Below, piece by piece: positions 23,895 through 36,002 of a DNA stretch of 64,000 bases; position 1 is the first letter of the stretch, and each line of letters starts with the position of its first letter. Origin of the DNA: Mytilus galloprovincialis (taxonomy: Eukaryota > Mollusca > Bivalvia > Mytilida > Mytilidae); the NCBI RefSeq assembly GCF_965363235.1, contig NC_134844.1, forward strand, positions 52,262,872 through 52,326,871, given 5' to 3'. The notes beneath the pieces are model-generated. The model saw only the letters and a program-made list of their open reading frames with translations, did not search any database and was not told the origin of the DNA. The position numbers and the translations under genes were made by a program.

Positions 23895-25595
23895 ATGGCA
23901 AGCTCTGTACAGCCGTGTGGTGTATGTGAATATCAACATGTCTTCAAACCTGCGTATATATGGTGTTCAGATTGTGATGAGGGGCTCTGTATAGACTGCA
24001 GTAAGCATCATGGAATTTCCAAGTCAACACGAAAGCATGTCACTGTACCGATTTCAGAATATCAAGCGCTCCCGTCTTACATCACAAATATTAAGCAAAC
24101 ATGTAGTGCACATGAAGAAAAATATCAAATATACTGCAAAGACCACGAAGAAGCATGTTGCAGTAAATGCATCGTTGAAAAACATGCGAAATGTCCAAAT
24201 ATTTCCAATATCGATGATATTGTTAAAAACACAAAGACCTCAAATGCTTTTCTAGAAATTCAGGAAACATTGAATGAAGTGTCTGAAAACATCAAACGGA
24301 TCCGTCAGGATAAAAATAACAATCTGAAAACATTGTCCGAACAAAGAAAACAGATCGAATGTGAAATTCAACAGGTTCGGTTAAATATCAATCATCATCT
24401 TGATAAAGTACAAGAAAACTTCACATCAGAATTGTACGAGACAGAAAAAAGAGAGGAAACAAAAATCCTTCAATTGATGAAAGCTTTAGATGAGCATGAA
24501 AGTAAAGTTTCAGAACACCAAGAGAACATAGCAAACATAAAACAACACGCATCAGATCTACAGACCTTCCTATCTCTGAAGCAGCTTGAAGGTGATGTTG
24601 ATGAAAACTGTCAGTTTATTGATTCACTTACTGAAAGTAATGTTCTCAATCGTGTGGAGATCAAGTTTAACATTAATACATCACTGACTGACATTGCAAG
24701 TAGTGTTCTTGAGTTTGGAAAAGTATTTACTGACATCTCTAATAGCTCAGTGAACATTGTGAAGAAAAAACAACAACAAGCTCAGTTGATATTACCTAAA
24801 GTATCACCAATCATGCCCATTGAGAATATACAAGTCAAGTTAGAACAGACTATAAAAACCGATTTATCTTTTGTTAGAGGATGTTGCATATTGCCTGATA
24901 GTAGATTTGTATTCGCCTACCCTGATTTAAACAAAGTTACTGTAGTTAAACAAGACGGTACGGTTGACTTTGTTTTGAATGTAACAGCAGCATATGGTAT
25001 AGCATACAACAATGGGGATAACACTTTAGCGATATCATCATGTTGGGGTAGTCAAGGCAAACACATAACAATAATCGATTTACCAAAACGAAAAGTAAAG
25101 AAAACTTTTTCACCTGGTGGACAAACCGTTGGCATAGCAGTGACAAATAATACACTGTTGTATCACATTGAAAAGAAAGCAATTCGGGCCTTATATCTGA
25201 CTGACGAATCAATACGTGATATAACTACTGAGCACATGGACACAGAAATCAACATAGCAATATCTGGAAACAAACTTTATTATTCCAGTTATAAGTATCA
25301 TACAGTAGTATGCTGCGATATGCAAGGAGCGAAACAATGGACATTCAAAAATGAAAACGTTTTAAAGATTCCATTTGGAATATCAGCTGACAATGCTGGT
25401 AATGTGTATGTTGTAGGATTTGGATCAAATAATGTCGTGGTTATCTCCCCTGATGGACAAACACATAGAGAACTCTTAACTAAAAGAGACGGTTTATATT
25501 ACCCATGTTCAATTAACTTTAGAAAGAAAACTAATCAGTTATTAGTTACAAATAATTCTGAGAAAGCATATTTGTATAACGTATCTAGTAATTAA
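23895..25595 (+). CDS. RING-less TRIM-like protein, gene 1: two B-boxes, coiled coil, beta-propeller-like C-terminus (566 aa)
   Basis: Intact single-exon ORF of 566 aa. The N-terminus is a B-box-1-type zinc site (C8, C11, C24, C27, C32, C35, H38/H39, H48). It is followed by a B-box-2-type site (C70, H73, C81, H84, C88/C89, C92, H97, C100). Residues about 115-245 are charged and heptad-like, consistent with a coiled coil. Residues about 309-566 contain repeated strand-turn units with DG, DN and NG turns (for example NAGNVYVVG and VVVISPDGQTH), consistent with an NHL/WD-like propeller. No RING precedes the B-boxes, because the start codon sits 7 codons before the first cysteine. Family knowledge: TRIM-type proteins with this order are cytosolic scaffolds, often in ubiquitin signalling or innate immunity. 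Without a RING, E3 activity is not expected on its own. The start is set by a splice acceptor AG at 23890-23891, three bases upstream of the ATG. The paralogues are at 36003, 43017 and 55765. The exact cellular role is unknown. Confidence 0.93.
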   Translation: MASSVQPCGVCEYQHVFKPAYIWCSDCDEGLCIDCSKHHGISKSTRKHVTVPISEYQALPSYITNIKQTCSAHEEKYQIYCKDHEEACCSKCIVEKHAKCPNISNIDDIVKNTKTSNAFLEIQETLNEVSENIKRIRQDKNNNLKTLSEQRKQIECEIQQVRLNINHHLDKVQENFTSELYETEKREETKILQLMKALDEHESKVSEHQENIANIKQHASDLQTFLSLKQLEGDVDENCQFIDSLTESNVLNRVEIKFNINTSLTDIASSVLEFGKVFTDISNSSVNIVKKKQQQAQLILPKVSPIMPIENIQVKLEQTIKTDLSFVRGCCILPDSRFVFAYPDLNKVTVVKQDGTVDFVLNVTAAYGIAYNNGDNTLAISSCWGSQGKHITIIDLPKRKVKKTFSPGGQTVGIAVTNNTLLYHIEKKAIRALYLTDESIRDITTEHMDTEINIAISGNKLYYSSYKYHTVVCCDMQGAKQWTFKNENVLKIPFGISADNAGNVYVVGFGSNNVVVISPDGQTHRELLTKRDGLYYPCSINFRKKTNQLLVTNNSEKAYLYNVSSN

Positions 25596-25640
25596 ACCAC
25601 TTCAATATTATATCTTAATGCAGTATTGAATGAAATGGAG

Positions 25641-25646
25641 ATTAAA
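25641..25646 (+). terminator. Candidate poly(A) signal of gene 1 (ATTAAA)
   Basis: ATTAAA lies 46 bases after the stop codon. The aligned position in gene 4 is the canonical AATAAA. Further AATAAA hexamers are at about 25986 and 26074, so the true cleavage site is not determined. Confidence 0.4.
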
Positions 25647-26333
25647 AGATACATATATACAAAAAAACACATAGTTACATGGAAACACAATTGCTAGTAA
25701 AATGTACTTTATAGAACAGCCCGGATTTTTCCTGATATTCAGAGTGAAACCAGGAAATTGATTGTTTATACAAGCATTTAAATGATTAGGTTAAGTGCTT
25801 CTCTCACAGTTGGTGTCCACTGATGTTATAAAAAAAACATGGATGTTCATTTGGTCAAGATTATTTAACTTACAGTTTCTACACTAAATACATTATATTT
25901 TCTGATCTGCAAAATATTTGCAAAGACGATGTGTTTTCAAATTTTTTGTTTCTTCATATTTTTGCAATGTTTTTCATCCAAAATTCAATAAAAAAAAAAA
26001 AAATTCTTTGCATATTGACAAAAAAAAATAGGATTTCTGCAGCTAATTAGAGAATACTGATCATAATTTTAAGGAAATAAAACATGTCAATGTAATTGTG
26101 TTAAAATCAATCAGGACCAGGGCCAATCAAGTGTATCTTATTATAGTCCTTTGTAACTAATTTCCTTTTGAGGTGCAGATATATAGAGTAATCAAGAGTT
26201 GGTATATCCAGTGTTAGATGTTATGGAATACATTTTTCACCATTTATTTTAATATTTTTTTTAGAAATTCCCACTTGCATGCTTGTGGTATAATTATTGT
26301 GTGTTTATTTCTATATCAGAAATCAAGATCTGG

Positions 26334-26468
26334 CCTTGCAGTCATAAAACTTTCGAGCACGATTTTTGTACTCAGACTCGAAAATCAACCAATCAAAATA
26401 CTGGATTTGGTGTTTCGAGCACTAATTTTGTACTCCAAGTTCTGAGTAAAGTTTTATGACCGAGGACC
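26334..26468. mobile_element. Short inverted-repeat element (MITE) present only in unit A
   Basis: GTCATAAAACTTT (26341) and AAAGTTTTATGAC (26448) are inverted ends. CTGG flanks both sides (26330-26333, 26469-26472). Unit B has an uninterrupted site with a single CTGG (GATCTGGTCTTTTTC, about 58986). The interior has mirrored TTTCGAGCAC blocks. Confidence 0.75.
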
Positions 26469-26828
26469 CTGGTCTTTTTCTAATACTAAAGGAGGTGTTT
26501 CGGTTACGGTCATGTAGACACATCAGATATCCCTAGAATATATGTTTCCTTTCTTGTGATATTTAGAAATCTGAATGGTTCGAATTTGATTTCACTTATT
26601 GGGATACTCAAATAGCTATATCAAAATCAGTTGGATCCAAGACAAATCCATATATGCACTGTATATAAATTCTGCATTTTGTTAGGATATAAGGTTCAAA
26701 TATTACCTATCACATGCAAATGTGGAGTGGACCCTCCTCCCTTTATTTTCCATTGAATAGAGGGGCAATATGTATATTATAAACGACTTGTATTGTTATG
26801 TTGCATTGAAAAGAGTAAGATAAAATGC

Positions 26829-27524
26829 TTAAAGGGGCACTAGCTGTCAAATTCATGTTGACCAATTAGACTCAAATTCTCATATTTTATTTATAACAAT
26901 GTAAAACATTTTTCCAAATTGTCAAAAATATAAAATAAACAATTTACATGGTCTCAATAAGATTTAGCTTCGTTTTGTGTGAATTTTAGCAATGACGCTA
27001 TCTAATTAAATTTCAAGTTGACCTTCTATGACCATAAACGCGATGTAAACATAAACATAGATATAGATAGATTAAGCAACTCGTGCAGTTGGATTTTTAA
27101 AGGTCTACTAAATTTTGTGTTATAGATTTAAAATGTTTTATCGTCATTTTGTCCTAATTTAGAATTATTTTTTGTGGATCGAACGAGTCAGTTAAATTAT
27201 TTACCTTTGTTTCACTTTCATTGTTGACATTATTTTCCTTTAAATAACCGTACACGGACTATGCATGCGTTATTATATCTCTTTCTATGGGGTTGAATTG
27301 GAGTTCACATGAATACAGGTTTAATGAGGTTGAGTTATTCACTTGCAAGTGAATAATTCATTATCATTTTTTATTAACTTAATTTGACAAAATTAAACCA
27401 TTTTAGCTGTTAAAAGAGAATTATTATTTCACTATTTCACTTTCATTAATGTTTGAACAAAAAAAAAATCAGACTTTATATTTTTTATATATCTCGTAGC
27501 TGGCTATATATAGTGCCCCTTTAA
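26829..27524 (+). mobile_element. TTAA-flanked MITE, copy 2 (unit A)
   Basis: TTAA at 26829-26832 and 27521-27524 with ends AAGGGGCACTAGCTG and TAGTGCCCCTT. The interior palindrome ATTCACTTGCAAGTGAAT is at about 27336-27353. Present at the same place in unit B, so it predates the A/B duplication. Confidence 0.75.
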
Positions 27525-27589
27525 ATAAGAGAAAAAACTTGAACTATGAAAGTGTTTTCAAATGAAAATTAAACGCAATAATAATGAAC

Positions 27590-28120
27590 AGCTGTGTCAT
27601 GAGCGCATGATACCCCTGTCGCGTTTTCAGAGAATAAAGTTCAATAACTTCTCAATGTCACATCAGAAATTTATGAAAAACTAAAGGGAGGTTATCTTAA
27701 TAAATATAAACCAGTCAACAAAGTTTAATGGAAACTGCTCAAAGCACATAAAATGTATTGTCTGAAAGCTGGAAAACCAACCTATTTGTTTCAAGAATAA
27801 AATCCCATAACCAGGAAATGTAATATCAATTTTTTTTTAAATTAAAAGGGAGTTTACGTCAATAAATATAAAAAATTCACCATAGGTTCATAAGAACTTC
27901 TGAAATCATTTTGAGTTATTTCAGAAAATAGGAATATCCCCCTTTTTAATTATTGATTTAATACCTCATAAGTCAGAAACATAAAATCTGAAATTTATAA
28001 AAATCAAAAGGGAGAACAATGTTTAGTTTAAGTGTTGTTGAGTTAATGTCCGACATGTTGACGAAGGAAAAACAGACGGACAACTGTAAACCTAAATATG
28101 TCCTGTAAATGGGCCAAAAA
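27590..28120 (-). repeat. Diverged dispersed repeat (GTGTCATGAGCGCATGA to GACGGACAACTG)
   Basis: Shared with unit B at 60110-60620. Features such as CCAGTCAACAAAGTTTAATG, GGAAACTGCTCAAAGCA and ATGTTGACGAAGGAAAAACA resemble a molluscan composite repeat I recall. Boundaries are not visible because both copies come from the segmental duplication. Confidence 0.35.
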
Positions 28121-28809
28121 AGGGGGTTCTTATCCCAAATTTTCTTTTGTTTTATGAACAATTAATTTATTTAGAACTTTGTTTAAATATTTCAGAAAAT
28201 TCCTTTTATCTTTTATGACATATTTTCAATATAAATGTAAAGTTAAAAAGAATATTCATTTCTTCAAAATGACATCAAATTATAAATCTATTCTATTTAA
28301 AAAAAAAATGAAAATATATAAAATATATTCAAAAGGTTATAGTATATTCCTTTCACTGTATCTGAACATGATTAATAAAAAAAAACTGACTTGATGTCAA
28401 AATCTTATATTGGATATTTATATGTATAGAAGATATATTTATATTTCAAGTAAAGACAGAGTCAAGTGGGTACAGATGGATTTTACATATATTTGGTCAT
28501 GAATAAATAAACAGATTTGAAAAACAACACTTGAGGTTCTGCCGACACAAAGATATCTGCATATATGTAACATATATGGTACATACTTGGAACAATACCA
28601 CTGAGGACTTGATTGATGAATTAAACGAATGAAACATACAAAGGCACAAACATACATGAAAACACAAGTGATAACTACTCTTATTAACATGTGTTATTTT
28701 ATCTTTTTTATCTATAAAGGAATAACTGTATGTTTTACATTGTACATATACCGGTGACGTATTACCGGTAATGTCTTGGTAAAATGAGAGTGGTTCATAA
28801 AAGGGTAAC

Positions 28810-29205
28810 CTAAATAGTAAAATCACAAAAATACTGAACTCCGAAGAAAATGCACAATGGAAAGTCCCTAATCAAATGGAAAAATCGAAAATTCACACAC
28901 AACAAACGACTAGATAACAATTGTCATAGTCCTGACATTGTACAGGCATTTTCTTATGTAGAGAATGGTGGATAGGACCTAGTTTTATAGCTAGCTTAAA
29001 CTCTCACTTGTATGACAGTCACGTTAAATTCCAACGATGCGTGAAAAAACAAACATAAAATACCATAAGTCACACTGTATACTTCATTATCATAGGCTGC
29101 ACACCATATACAAACATTGAGTTGCACAAGAACCCAACTGTGGCTTACAAATCACTAAAACTAAACAAAAACAAATCTGACATGGGTAGAATTATGCAGC
29201 AAATC
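28810..29205 (+). repeat. Dispersed repeat with TACTGAACTCCGAAG start
   Basis: ATACTGAACTCCGAAG, CTAGATAACAATTGTCAT and GACATTGTACAGGCATTTTC match the family at 15285, 42120 (GATAACAACTGCCATATTCC) and, inverted, 48830-49000. It has an equivalent in unit B at 61650-62030. Confidence 0.55.
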
Positions 29206-30560
29206 AATAAACTCATCATAGATGCCACGATTATATTTTATATTTACGTCAGACGCGCTTTCGTCTTCAAAAGACTCATCAGTGACGCTCGAATCCAAAA
29301 AAGGTAAAAAGGCCATATAAGATACGAATTTGAAGAGCGTTGAGGACAAAAATTTCTAACATTTTGCCAAATACAGCTAAGGTCATCTATTTCAAAGGTA
29401 GACCAGACCTTTTCATCCAAGGAATAAATAACTTTAGCCGTATTTGGCACAACCTTTTCCAAAATTGGGCCACCAATGCTCTGCACTTTTGTACTTGTTT
29501 TACTTCATATCTATTTTGATCTGAGCGTCACGGATGAGTCTTATGTAGACGAAACGCGCGTCTGGCGTATTAAATTGAAATCCTGGTACCTGTGATATCT
29601 AAGGATGTCCTTATCCAAGGAATAGATTACCTTAGCCGCATTTGGGACAGCTTTTTGGAATTTTGAGTCATCAATGGTCTTTAACTTTGTACTTGTTTTA
29701 CTTCATAAATATTTTGATTTGAGCGTCACTGATGAGTCTTATGAAGACGAAACGCGCGTCTGGCGTATTAAGTTATAATCATTGTACCTTTGAACACCAT
29801 TTACACCACTTGGTCGATGCCACTGTTGGCAGAAGTTGCGTTCCCGATGGTATCACTAACCCAGTGGACAGCACTTCAGTGTTTACATGCATAGTAATTA
29901 TATGATCATTTTCATAAACTTCCTGTTACAAAACTTTGAATTTTTCGAATATCTGAGGATGTTCTTATCCCAGGATTAGATTACCTTAGCCGCATTTGGT
30001 ACACCTTTTTGGAATTTTGAGTCATCAATGCTCTTTAACTTTGTACTTGTTTTCTTCATAAATATTTTTATCTGAGCGTCACTGGTGAGTCTTATGTAGA
30101 CAAAATGTGCGTCTGGCGTATCGAATTATAATCCTGGGACCTTTGAACACCATTTACACCACTTGGTCGATGCCACTGCTGGTAGAAGATGCGTCCCCGA
30201 GGGTATTACCAGTTCAGTAGTCAGCACTTCGGTGTTGACATGCATACTAATTGTATGATCATTTTTATTAACTTCCCGTTACAAAACTTTGAATTTATCG
30301 AATATCTAAGGATGTTCTTATCCCAGGAATAGATTACCTTAGCCGCATTTGTCACAACTTTTTGAAATTTTGAGTCATCAATGCTCTTCAACTTTGTACT
30401 TGTTTTTATTTATACATATTTTGATCTGAGCGTCACCAATTAGTCTTATGTAGACCATACGCGCGTCTGGCGTATTAAATTATAATCCTTGTACCTTTGA
30501 TAACTATTTACACCACTGCGTCGATGCCACTGCTGGCGGAAGTTGCGTCCCCGTTCGGTG
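29205..30560. repeat. 354-bp tandem array with inverted first unit (unit A)
   Basis: GAGCGTCAC anchors at 29523, 29721, 30074 and 30428 give periods of 198, 353 and 354 bp. Landmarks per unit: AGATTACCTTAGCCGCATTT, ATGAGTCTTATGTAGAC, ACGCGCGTCTGGCGTATTA and TCGATGCCACTG. The part before about 29395 is the same family in reverse (CGTCAGACGCGC, GCCAAATACAGCTAAGGT), so the first unit forms a palindromic junction. The short first interval is a 156-bp deletion relative to unit B. Confidence 0.85.
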
Positions 30561-31094
30561 TTGACATGAATACTAATTGTTGTAACGGATTTATAAACAC
30601 CGACTGTCCCTACCGTGGAAGTACGTTTCGTTCTTGACAGAAATAATAATAATAAACTATTTTTGTATATCATGGCAAATTATGACTTCATTAGATAACT
30701 TTCATATCTCTCAAATATTACTAACTTATTTTTTTTTTAATATCTTTTCACTATTCTGAGAATTTCAAGATACATACATGACAACATAGTCAAGTCCTCA
30801 ATTATGTAATGTTTGTGTTTACATGTTATAACTGTGTTTTCTTCACAAGGTTTATACTACATAGATATGGTTATATATGGGGTAAACATATAAATGTAGG
30901 CTCAAAATGTTATTAGTGAATTATTGCTTTTGTATTTATAGTTATGTTAAAACGTTACTTCATGATTTCTTCAAATTATGAGAGAGAAAGGGACATATTG
31001 GAGGATTTTCCTCAATTGAGTCAGTGTATTACTTACCATTTTGTATTATTCTGTTGATTGAATTATCCATTGTACATGTATAAATGATATTCCC

Positions 31095-31195
31095 ATGTGG
31101 TAATCTATACCTAAGGTAGACAAGCCTTAGTTTTTCGAAAAAATTCTAAAAAAATAAATAACAGTAAATTTATAAATATGACAATATCAATGACG
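31095..31195 (-). repeat. Relic of the 354-bp family, inverse orientation
   Basis: AATCTATACCTAAGGTAGAC and ACAGTAAATTTATAAATATG parallel 11555-11640. Confidence 0.4.
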
Positions 31196-31599
31196 TGCAT
31201 ACTAATATGCTATACCTTTAATACTTTCAGAAAAAATGGACTAGCAATTTTGAAGTTTTTACCCTTGAAATGTCTTTTTCACCTTTAATTTCAAAGACTT
31301 TAAGTTATGATCTTAATGATTAGGATAAGGAAATTATACATTTAGTTGATAAAGCAAAACTTTCCAAATTTAAAATTTTTAACACAATGTGATTTAGGAG
31401 AAATCAATATGGACTGATCGTCACTTGATTTCTAATATGACTTTTTGTCCTTGTCAGATAAATTTTACTTTTTATTTATTTGCTGAAACTTTAATAAAAT
31501 AAAGAAAATTGTAAGATCAAACGTGTTCAGCAAAATAAGATCTCCAATAAGGCAACTTGACAAAAATTGTCTAATGACCGCTGATAAGATGTTTGACGA

Positions 31600-34200
31600 A
31601 TAACAATATTACTGATTGCAATGAAGGGAAAACAATTGCATATATTAACCAGGGAAGCGATTCGTGCTCTTTATGCCTAGTGCTTATATGGATTATAACG
31701 ACTAAAGCGTTAAACATCTAAATTCTTTATGGATGTCGTGTTGCTCGTTGCTTGTTTTTCTATGCTGTGATTGTATAGTGCTGTTTTCTGTTTCCTTTTC
31801 ACTTTTCGTCTGTACTTTGGAATATAAGTTTAAATGTCCGTTTGAATCTTTGGTCTATATTTAACGCCAGTCAATGCAGATTATAGGACGATCTTCAGAG
31901 CATGGAATTTGTATTGGTTAGTGTCGAGCTAAGTTCGAAAGGTTCGTGTTGGATTATTTTATGTTACCAAAGATCTGGTGAAGCCTGTTTTGAACTTGGA
32001 CATGACCATGATGACGCTTTTGTTTGTTCAGTTATGGCTTCAAATAATGTTAAGGGTAATACGGCTTGGAAAAAAGTCATCTCAAGTTCATACATAATTA
32101 TTCTTAAGTTACTAAAGTCGCAATAATCAAACAAGGGATCGAGAGTGCAAGCATCGTTTACGTCGCTTTAATGCTAGACTTGGGAGTTCCTCTATAGATA
32201 AACAGCAAAATAACAAAAATGCCGAACTCCAAGGAAAATTCAAAGTATGCTTTGGGTTTGCTTAAAGTTCAGCAAATAGATCTTAAGCTTGTGTGTTCTC
32301 TTTACATTTGAAAACGTTGCACATGTAATACAAAGCGGTCATGGGAGAAATATTACTAAGCCTAACCAGTAAAACACAGGCTTGGCAAATATAATGGTTT
32401 GGTGGTTTGCACATTCATCTTGCCTCGCCTTATTTGCCTATTGATAGGGTTTGCACAAAGAATAGTAAAAGAATGTACACCAAACAAAAGAAATTAAACT
32501 AACTACAAAGAGAATGTATCATGAAGCCTCGAAATTCTGAGGTCAGTTCTTTAATTGAATGTCTATAAAAATATTTTTGCGGGTTTCTAGTTCGCAATAT
32601 ATATTTTTAACAAAAATGAATCACAAAACGCGCGGTCGGTTTTAGTGTAAGAGCCATCCAACTATGTTCTATTTGTAGTTTAATCAAGTTTTAGTTACAC
32701 AAAGTGTTTGTTTCGAGATGTTTACAAGTAATTCACATACCTGTCTATTTCAAATAGTCAATAGTGTTCTATTTTCCAGTTTAGTTTTAGTTGGTTTTGC
32801 TTTGTTTGTATGAATATTTGCTAAATCTTAATTACAATGATAACGCAAACATGTATATAAACAAACCAAGCAAGCCAACCACACTATTAAACTACACGCA
32901 TTATGAAAAAGCTCAAATAACGTTTAACTTATTAGTATGCGATGTAAATTTAGACCGAAACAGAAACAGAAACCTTGCTTATTCGGGGACGTAGATTGGC
33001 TTAACTGTCCAAGATAAATGTATTTAAGGGTATCGAGTCAAGGGAAAAGATATAAATTTTATTCTAATATAGATCAGGATCTGGACAAATTATTTGGGAA
33101 AAAGAATTGACTAGATAAGCAATAAATGCAATTGTTAAGTAATTCATCGATATATTACCCCAAACTTTCACTCACTAACTGTGCAGATAAAATCAATCCT
33201 TCTGACTACATAATCTTCAAAAAAGAGTCGGCTAAATGAGAACTTTATTTAATGAAAATTAATTGATTAATAATTTCCTTCTGTGAAAATGCCTTGCATG
33301 TACAATAGAAATGAATTGCCATTCAGTGAAAATGAAAGTCTAGTATTATTATTAGACTGTAAAAATGAATTGCATAACGAAAACAGTATTTGTTTCAACA
33401 TCAAAAAGCTGAATAACAAAAACCTGTTTTAAGTTATAAAACATTAATCATTATCATGTAAAAAGATTAGTTGTTCTACCAATGATACTTTACTACATTT
33501 AAATCTATTGCACACTCTGTTCGTGAATTATTCTTGATATTAATCTATTTGTGTATCAATTTTGCACCTAGATGGCTGTACTCGCGATAAAAACCAGTAT
33601 CCGTCCGCAAATAAATGTATTTATAATTTTATATGGTTTACATAATCGAGACAACGGTAACATCGTTAGAATTTAAATAGCACAAACATATAAATTTTCC
33701 TAAGATAAAACATAAGTAATAAACATATATTTTTTTTTATTTCTTTAATTGCTGTACCTAAAGGGGGAAACGTGTCGATGTTTTTATGAAGTAACTTGAT
33801 AAGATGTTTTTCACGACCAGTCATCCTCCAATATCAAATTTTATTCTGATCAGACTGAAACTCATTCGTTGTGTGTTGAAAACTTATGTCACGTTTTGTT
33901 GTATCGATAGTAACTTCTTTCAAACACAACATTCGATCAACATAGTGTAGTTCTACCAAATTTATAAAATATTTAAAAGCAAACTGACAATTTAAAAGAA
34001 TGTATTTTCTTTTTATCTATTGTATATATCTATTACTATCATACATGTACTGATGTGTAACCAAAATGCTATGGTTAAATTAGTATTAAGACACGAATGA
34101 AAAAAAAATTGAATGTTGAATGTTGAATATTGAACCAACCGTAAGACATATGATATATCTCAACATGTAAATTTTAGATAAGTTATTATTTGCTGTGAGT
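31600..34200. other. Non-coding stretch, mostly unrecognised
   Basis: Only a short repeat relic at 32205-32245 is identifiable. Two ORFs of 74 and 67 aa (31902-32126, 32791-32994) have no recognisable domain or context and are not called. Confidence 0.35.
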
Positions 34201-35999
34201 AGCTGGGACGGTCAAATATCTTGTGACCGTTTATCTATTCATATATCTTACAAGATTTGAAACATTTTTTCTCTCCTCGAACAGCAGGTAATTATGTATT
34301 ACTTATTCTTGATATTTGTATTAGAACTGTCATCGTCATGTTTCTTCTTAATGTTTTTTCCTCTCATTTTATAGGTCCTTCGACAATTGTTGTAACGGGG
34401 TATATCATTTGTCCGTCCGTCATAATCATGTTTACATGGCGTTTCATATCATAGGGATTTTCAAAATTATGAGTCGAAGATAAACCCTAAATGGAAAATG
34501 AAAACCCAAAAGTCTACAAAACACAACGCAATTATTGCAAAATGTAGAAAAATTTAAATTCCAGTTCATAAATGTTGAACAAATCGTCTTTGATTCTTGG
34601 ATTAGAATACCACTGATATAAAATTACACGAATAATAGAAATAGCATGTCAATTATTCAAAACACTAATGGGTATCTGCTTTATAGTGAGTTAAGGAAAT
34701 GATCATTAAAATTTTATATTTTTTTCTAATGGGGAAAAGATAAAGATTTTTGTTCTATTTTGTAAACTATTAAAAGTTTTTTTTTGCTCTTTTGTGTGGT
34801 TTGCTAAATGGTTAAAACGAAGTTAATATTTACATAGGCGACAATGTTAGACTTGTTTGGTCTTGCGTTTTCCCTATAAGAGATCCATTGAAAAAAATGT
34901 CAAGTTCTGAATTTTCAACACCTTTTGGTGAAAATAAAACTGCAAAACCCATCTAATAGTGTCACAGCTATTTCGATAGAGAAATGGCATTTTTCAACGG
35001 ATCCGAAATATCGAAATAGTATAAATGAAGAACATCCCTTACCTAACTTGGCACAGAAAATATTGCTTGTCACAGAGAGTTTTCTCCAAATTTCTAGATA
35101 TTTCTCCACCAATGGCCAACGCTCATTTCTTACTATTTAAATTTTGATATATAAGTATTAGTACCAGAGCAGCAAAAAAGCTATTTGTTAAGCAAAACCT
35201 ATCAAGTTGGGTGTGAAATCTTGGTGGTGCAAGTCATCTTAATCACATACTTTTAACATAAAAAAGATTTCCTTTGTTCTGAAAATATAAACAAGACATA
35301 ATGAAAAGTAGACATTATATTTGCACCTACCTTTTTCAGGTTAGCTAGGTTATACCTAAATTAAGATATCTGGAGCTATGTCAGTAACTGCTAGTAGTCT
35401 GTTATTATTACTTTTTATTTTCATTTTGTTTATTTTCTTTTGTTACCTCTTCTGACATCAGACTCGGACTTCTCTTGAACTGAATTTTACTGTGCGTATT
35501 GTTATGCGTTTACTTTTCTACATTGGCTAGAGGTATAGGGAGAGTGTTGAGATCTCAAAAATATGTTTAATCCCGCCGCATTTTTGCGCCAGTCCCAAGT
35601 CGGGAGGCTCTGGACTTTGTTAGTCTTGTATGATTTTCATTTTAGTTTCTTGTGTATGATTTGGAGTTTAGTATGACGTTCATTATCACTCAACTAGTAT
35701 ATATATTTATGTAGGAGCTAGCTGAAGGATGCCTCTGGGTGCGGGAGTGTCTCGCTGCATTGAAGACCTATTGGTGACCTTCTGTTGTTGTCTATTCTAT
35801 GGTCGGGTTGTTGTCTCTTTGACACATTCCCCATTTCCATTCTCAATTCAATATATTCGAAATCGTATCCGAGAAAGAAAAAAAATTAACATGGGTTTTC
35901 CTGAAACTCATATTAAAAATACGCCAATTTAGGCACAATAATAAAAAGAATATGAAGTTTTGATAAACCTTCAGCATTGAACACGCTATTTTATTGTAG
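34200..35999 (+). other. Decayed 5' region of pseudogene 2: relic exon 1 and intron
   Basis: The sequence around 34220-34290 aligns loosely to the gene 3 exon-1 region: TCTTGTGACCGTTT here, TCTCGTGACTGTTT there, then AACAGCAG/GTAATTAT at 34287/34288. The GCGCCATTTT and ACCTTCCTGGTTG motifs are missing. An acceptor TTATTGTAG ends at 35999, just before ATAATGG. A high-copy mussel repeat (35375-35848, minus) has inserted in the putative intron. Confidence 0.4.
35375..35848 (-). repeat. High-copy mussel repeat, inverse copy in the intron of pseudogene 2
   Basis: Reverse complement of the 10077 family: CTCTTCTGACATCAGACTCG, CCGCCGCATTTTTGCGCC and ATGGTCGGGTTGTTGTCTC in inverse order. The 67-aa ORF at 35729-35932 is an artefact. 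Confidence 0.75.
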
Positions 36000-36002
36000 A
36001 TA

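Larger units (their letters stand above)
22680..31400 (+). repeat. Segmental duplication unit A (gene 1)
   Basis: Promoter, gene 1 and about 5 kb of 3' flank are repeated near gene 4 with only scattered base changes (25596-30502 against 57463-63483). The flank to about 29200, and again 31200-31400, also aligns more weakly to the gene 3 flank (46240-46900). Differences from unit B are discrete: an extra small element at 26334-26468, a deletion near 28462, and a missing half-unit in the 354-bp array near 29600. Confidence 0.85.

Noticed and set aside
28179..28394. 71-aa K/F/I-rich ORF
   Set aside because: Low complexity, and the aligned region in unit B (about 60720-60910) carries deletions that break the frame.
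29122..29349. ORFs identical in units A and B (for example 61 aa at 29122 and 61947)
   Set aside because: Identity is explained by segmental duplication of the repeat array, and the reading frame crosses unrelated repeat boundaries.
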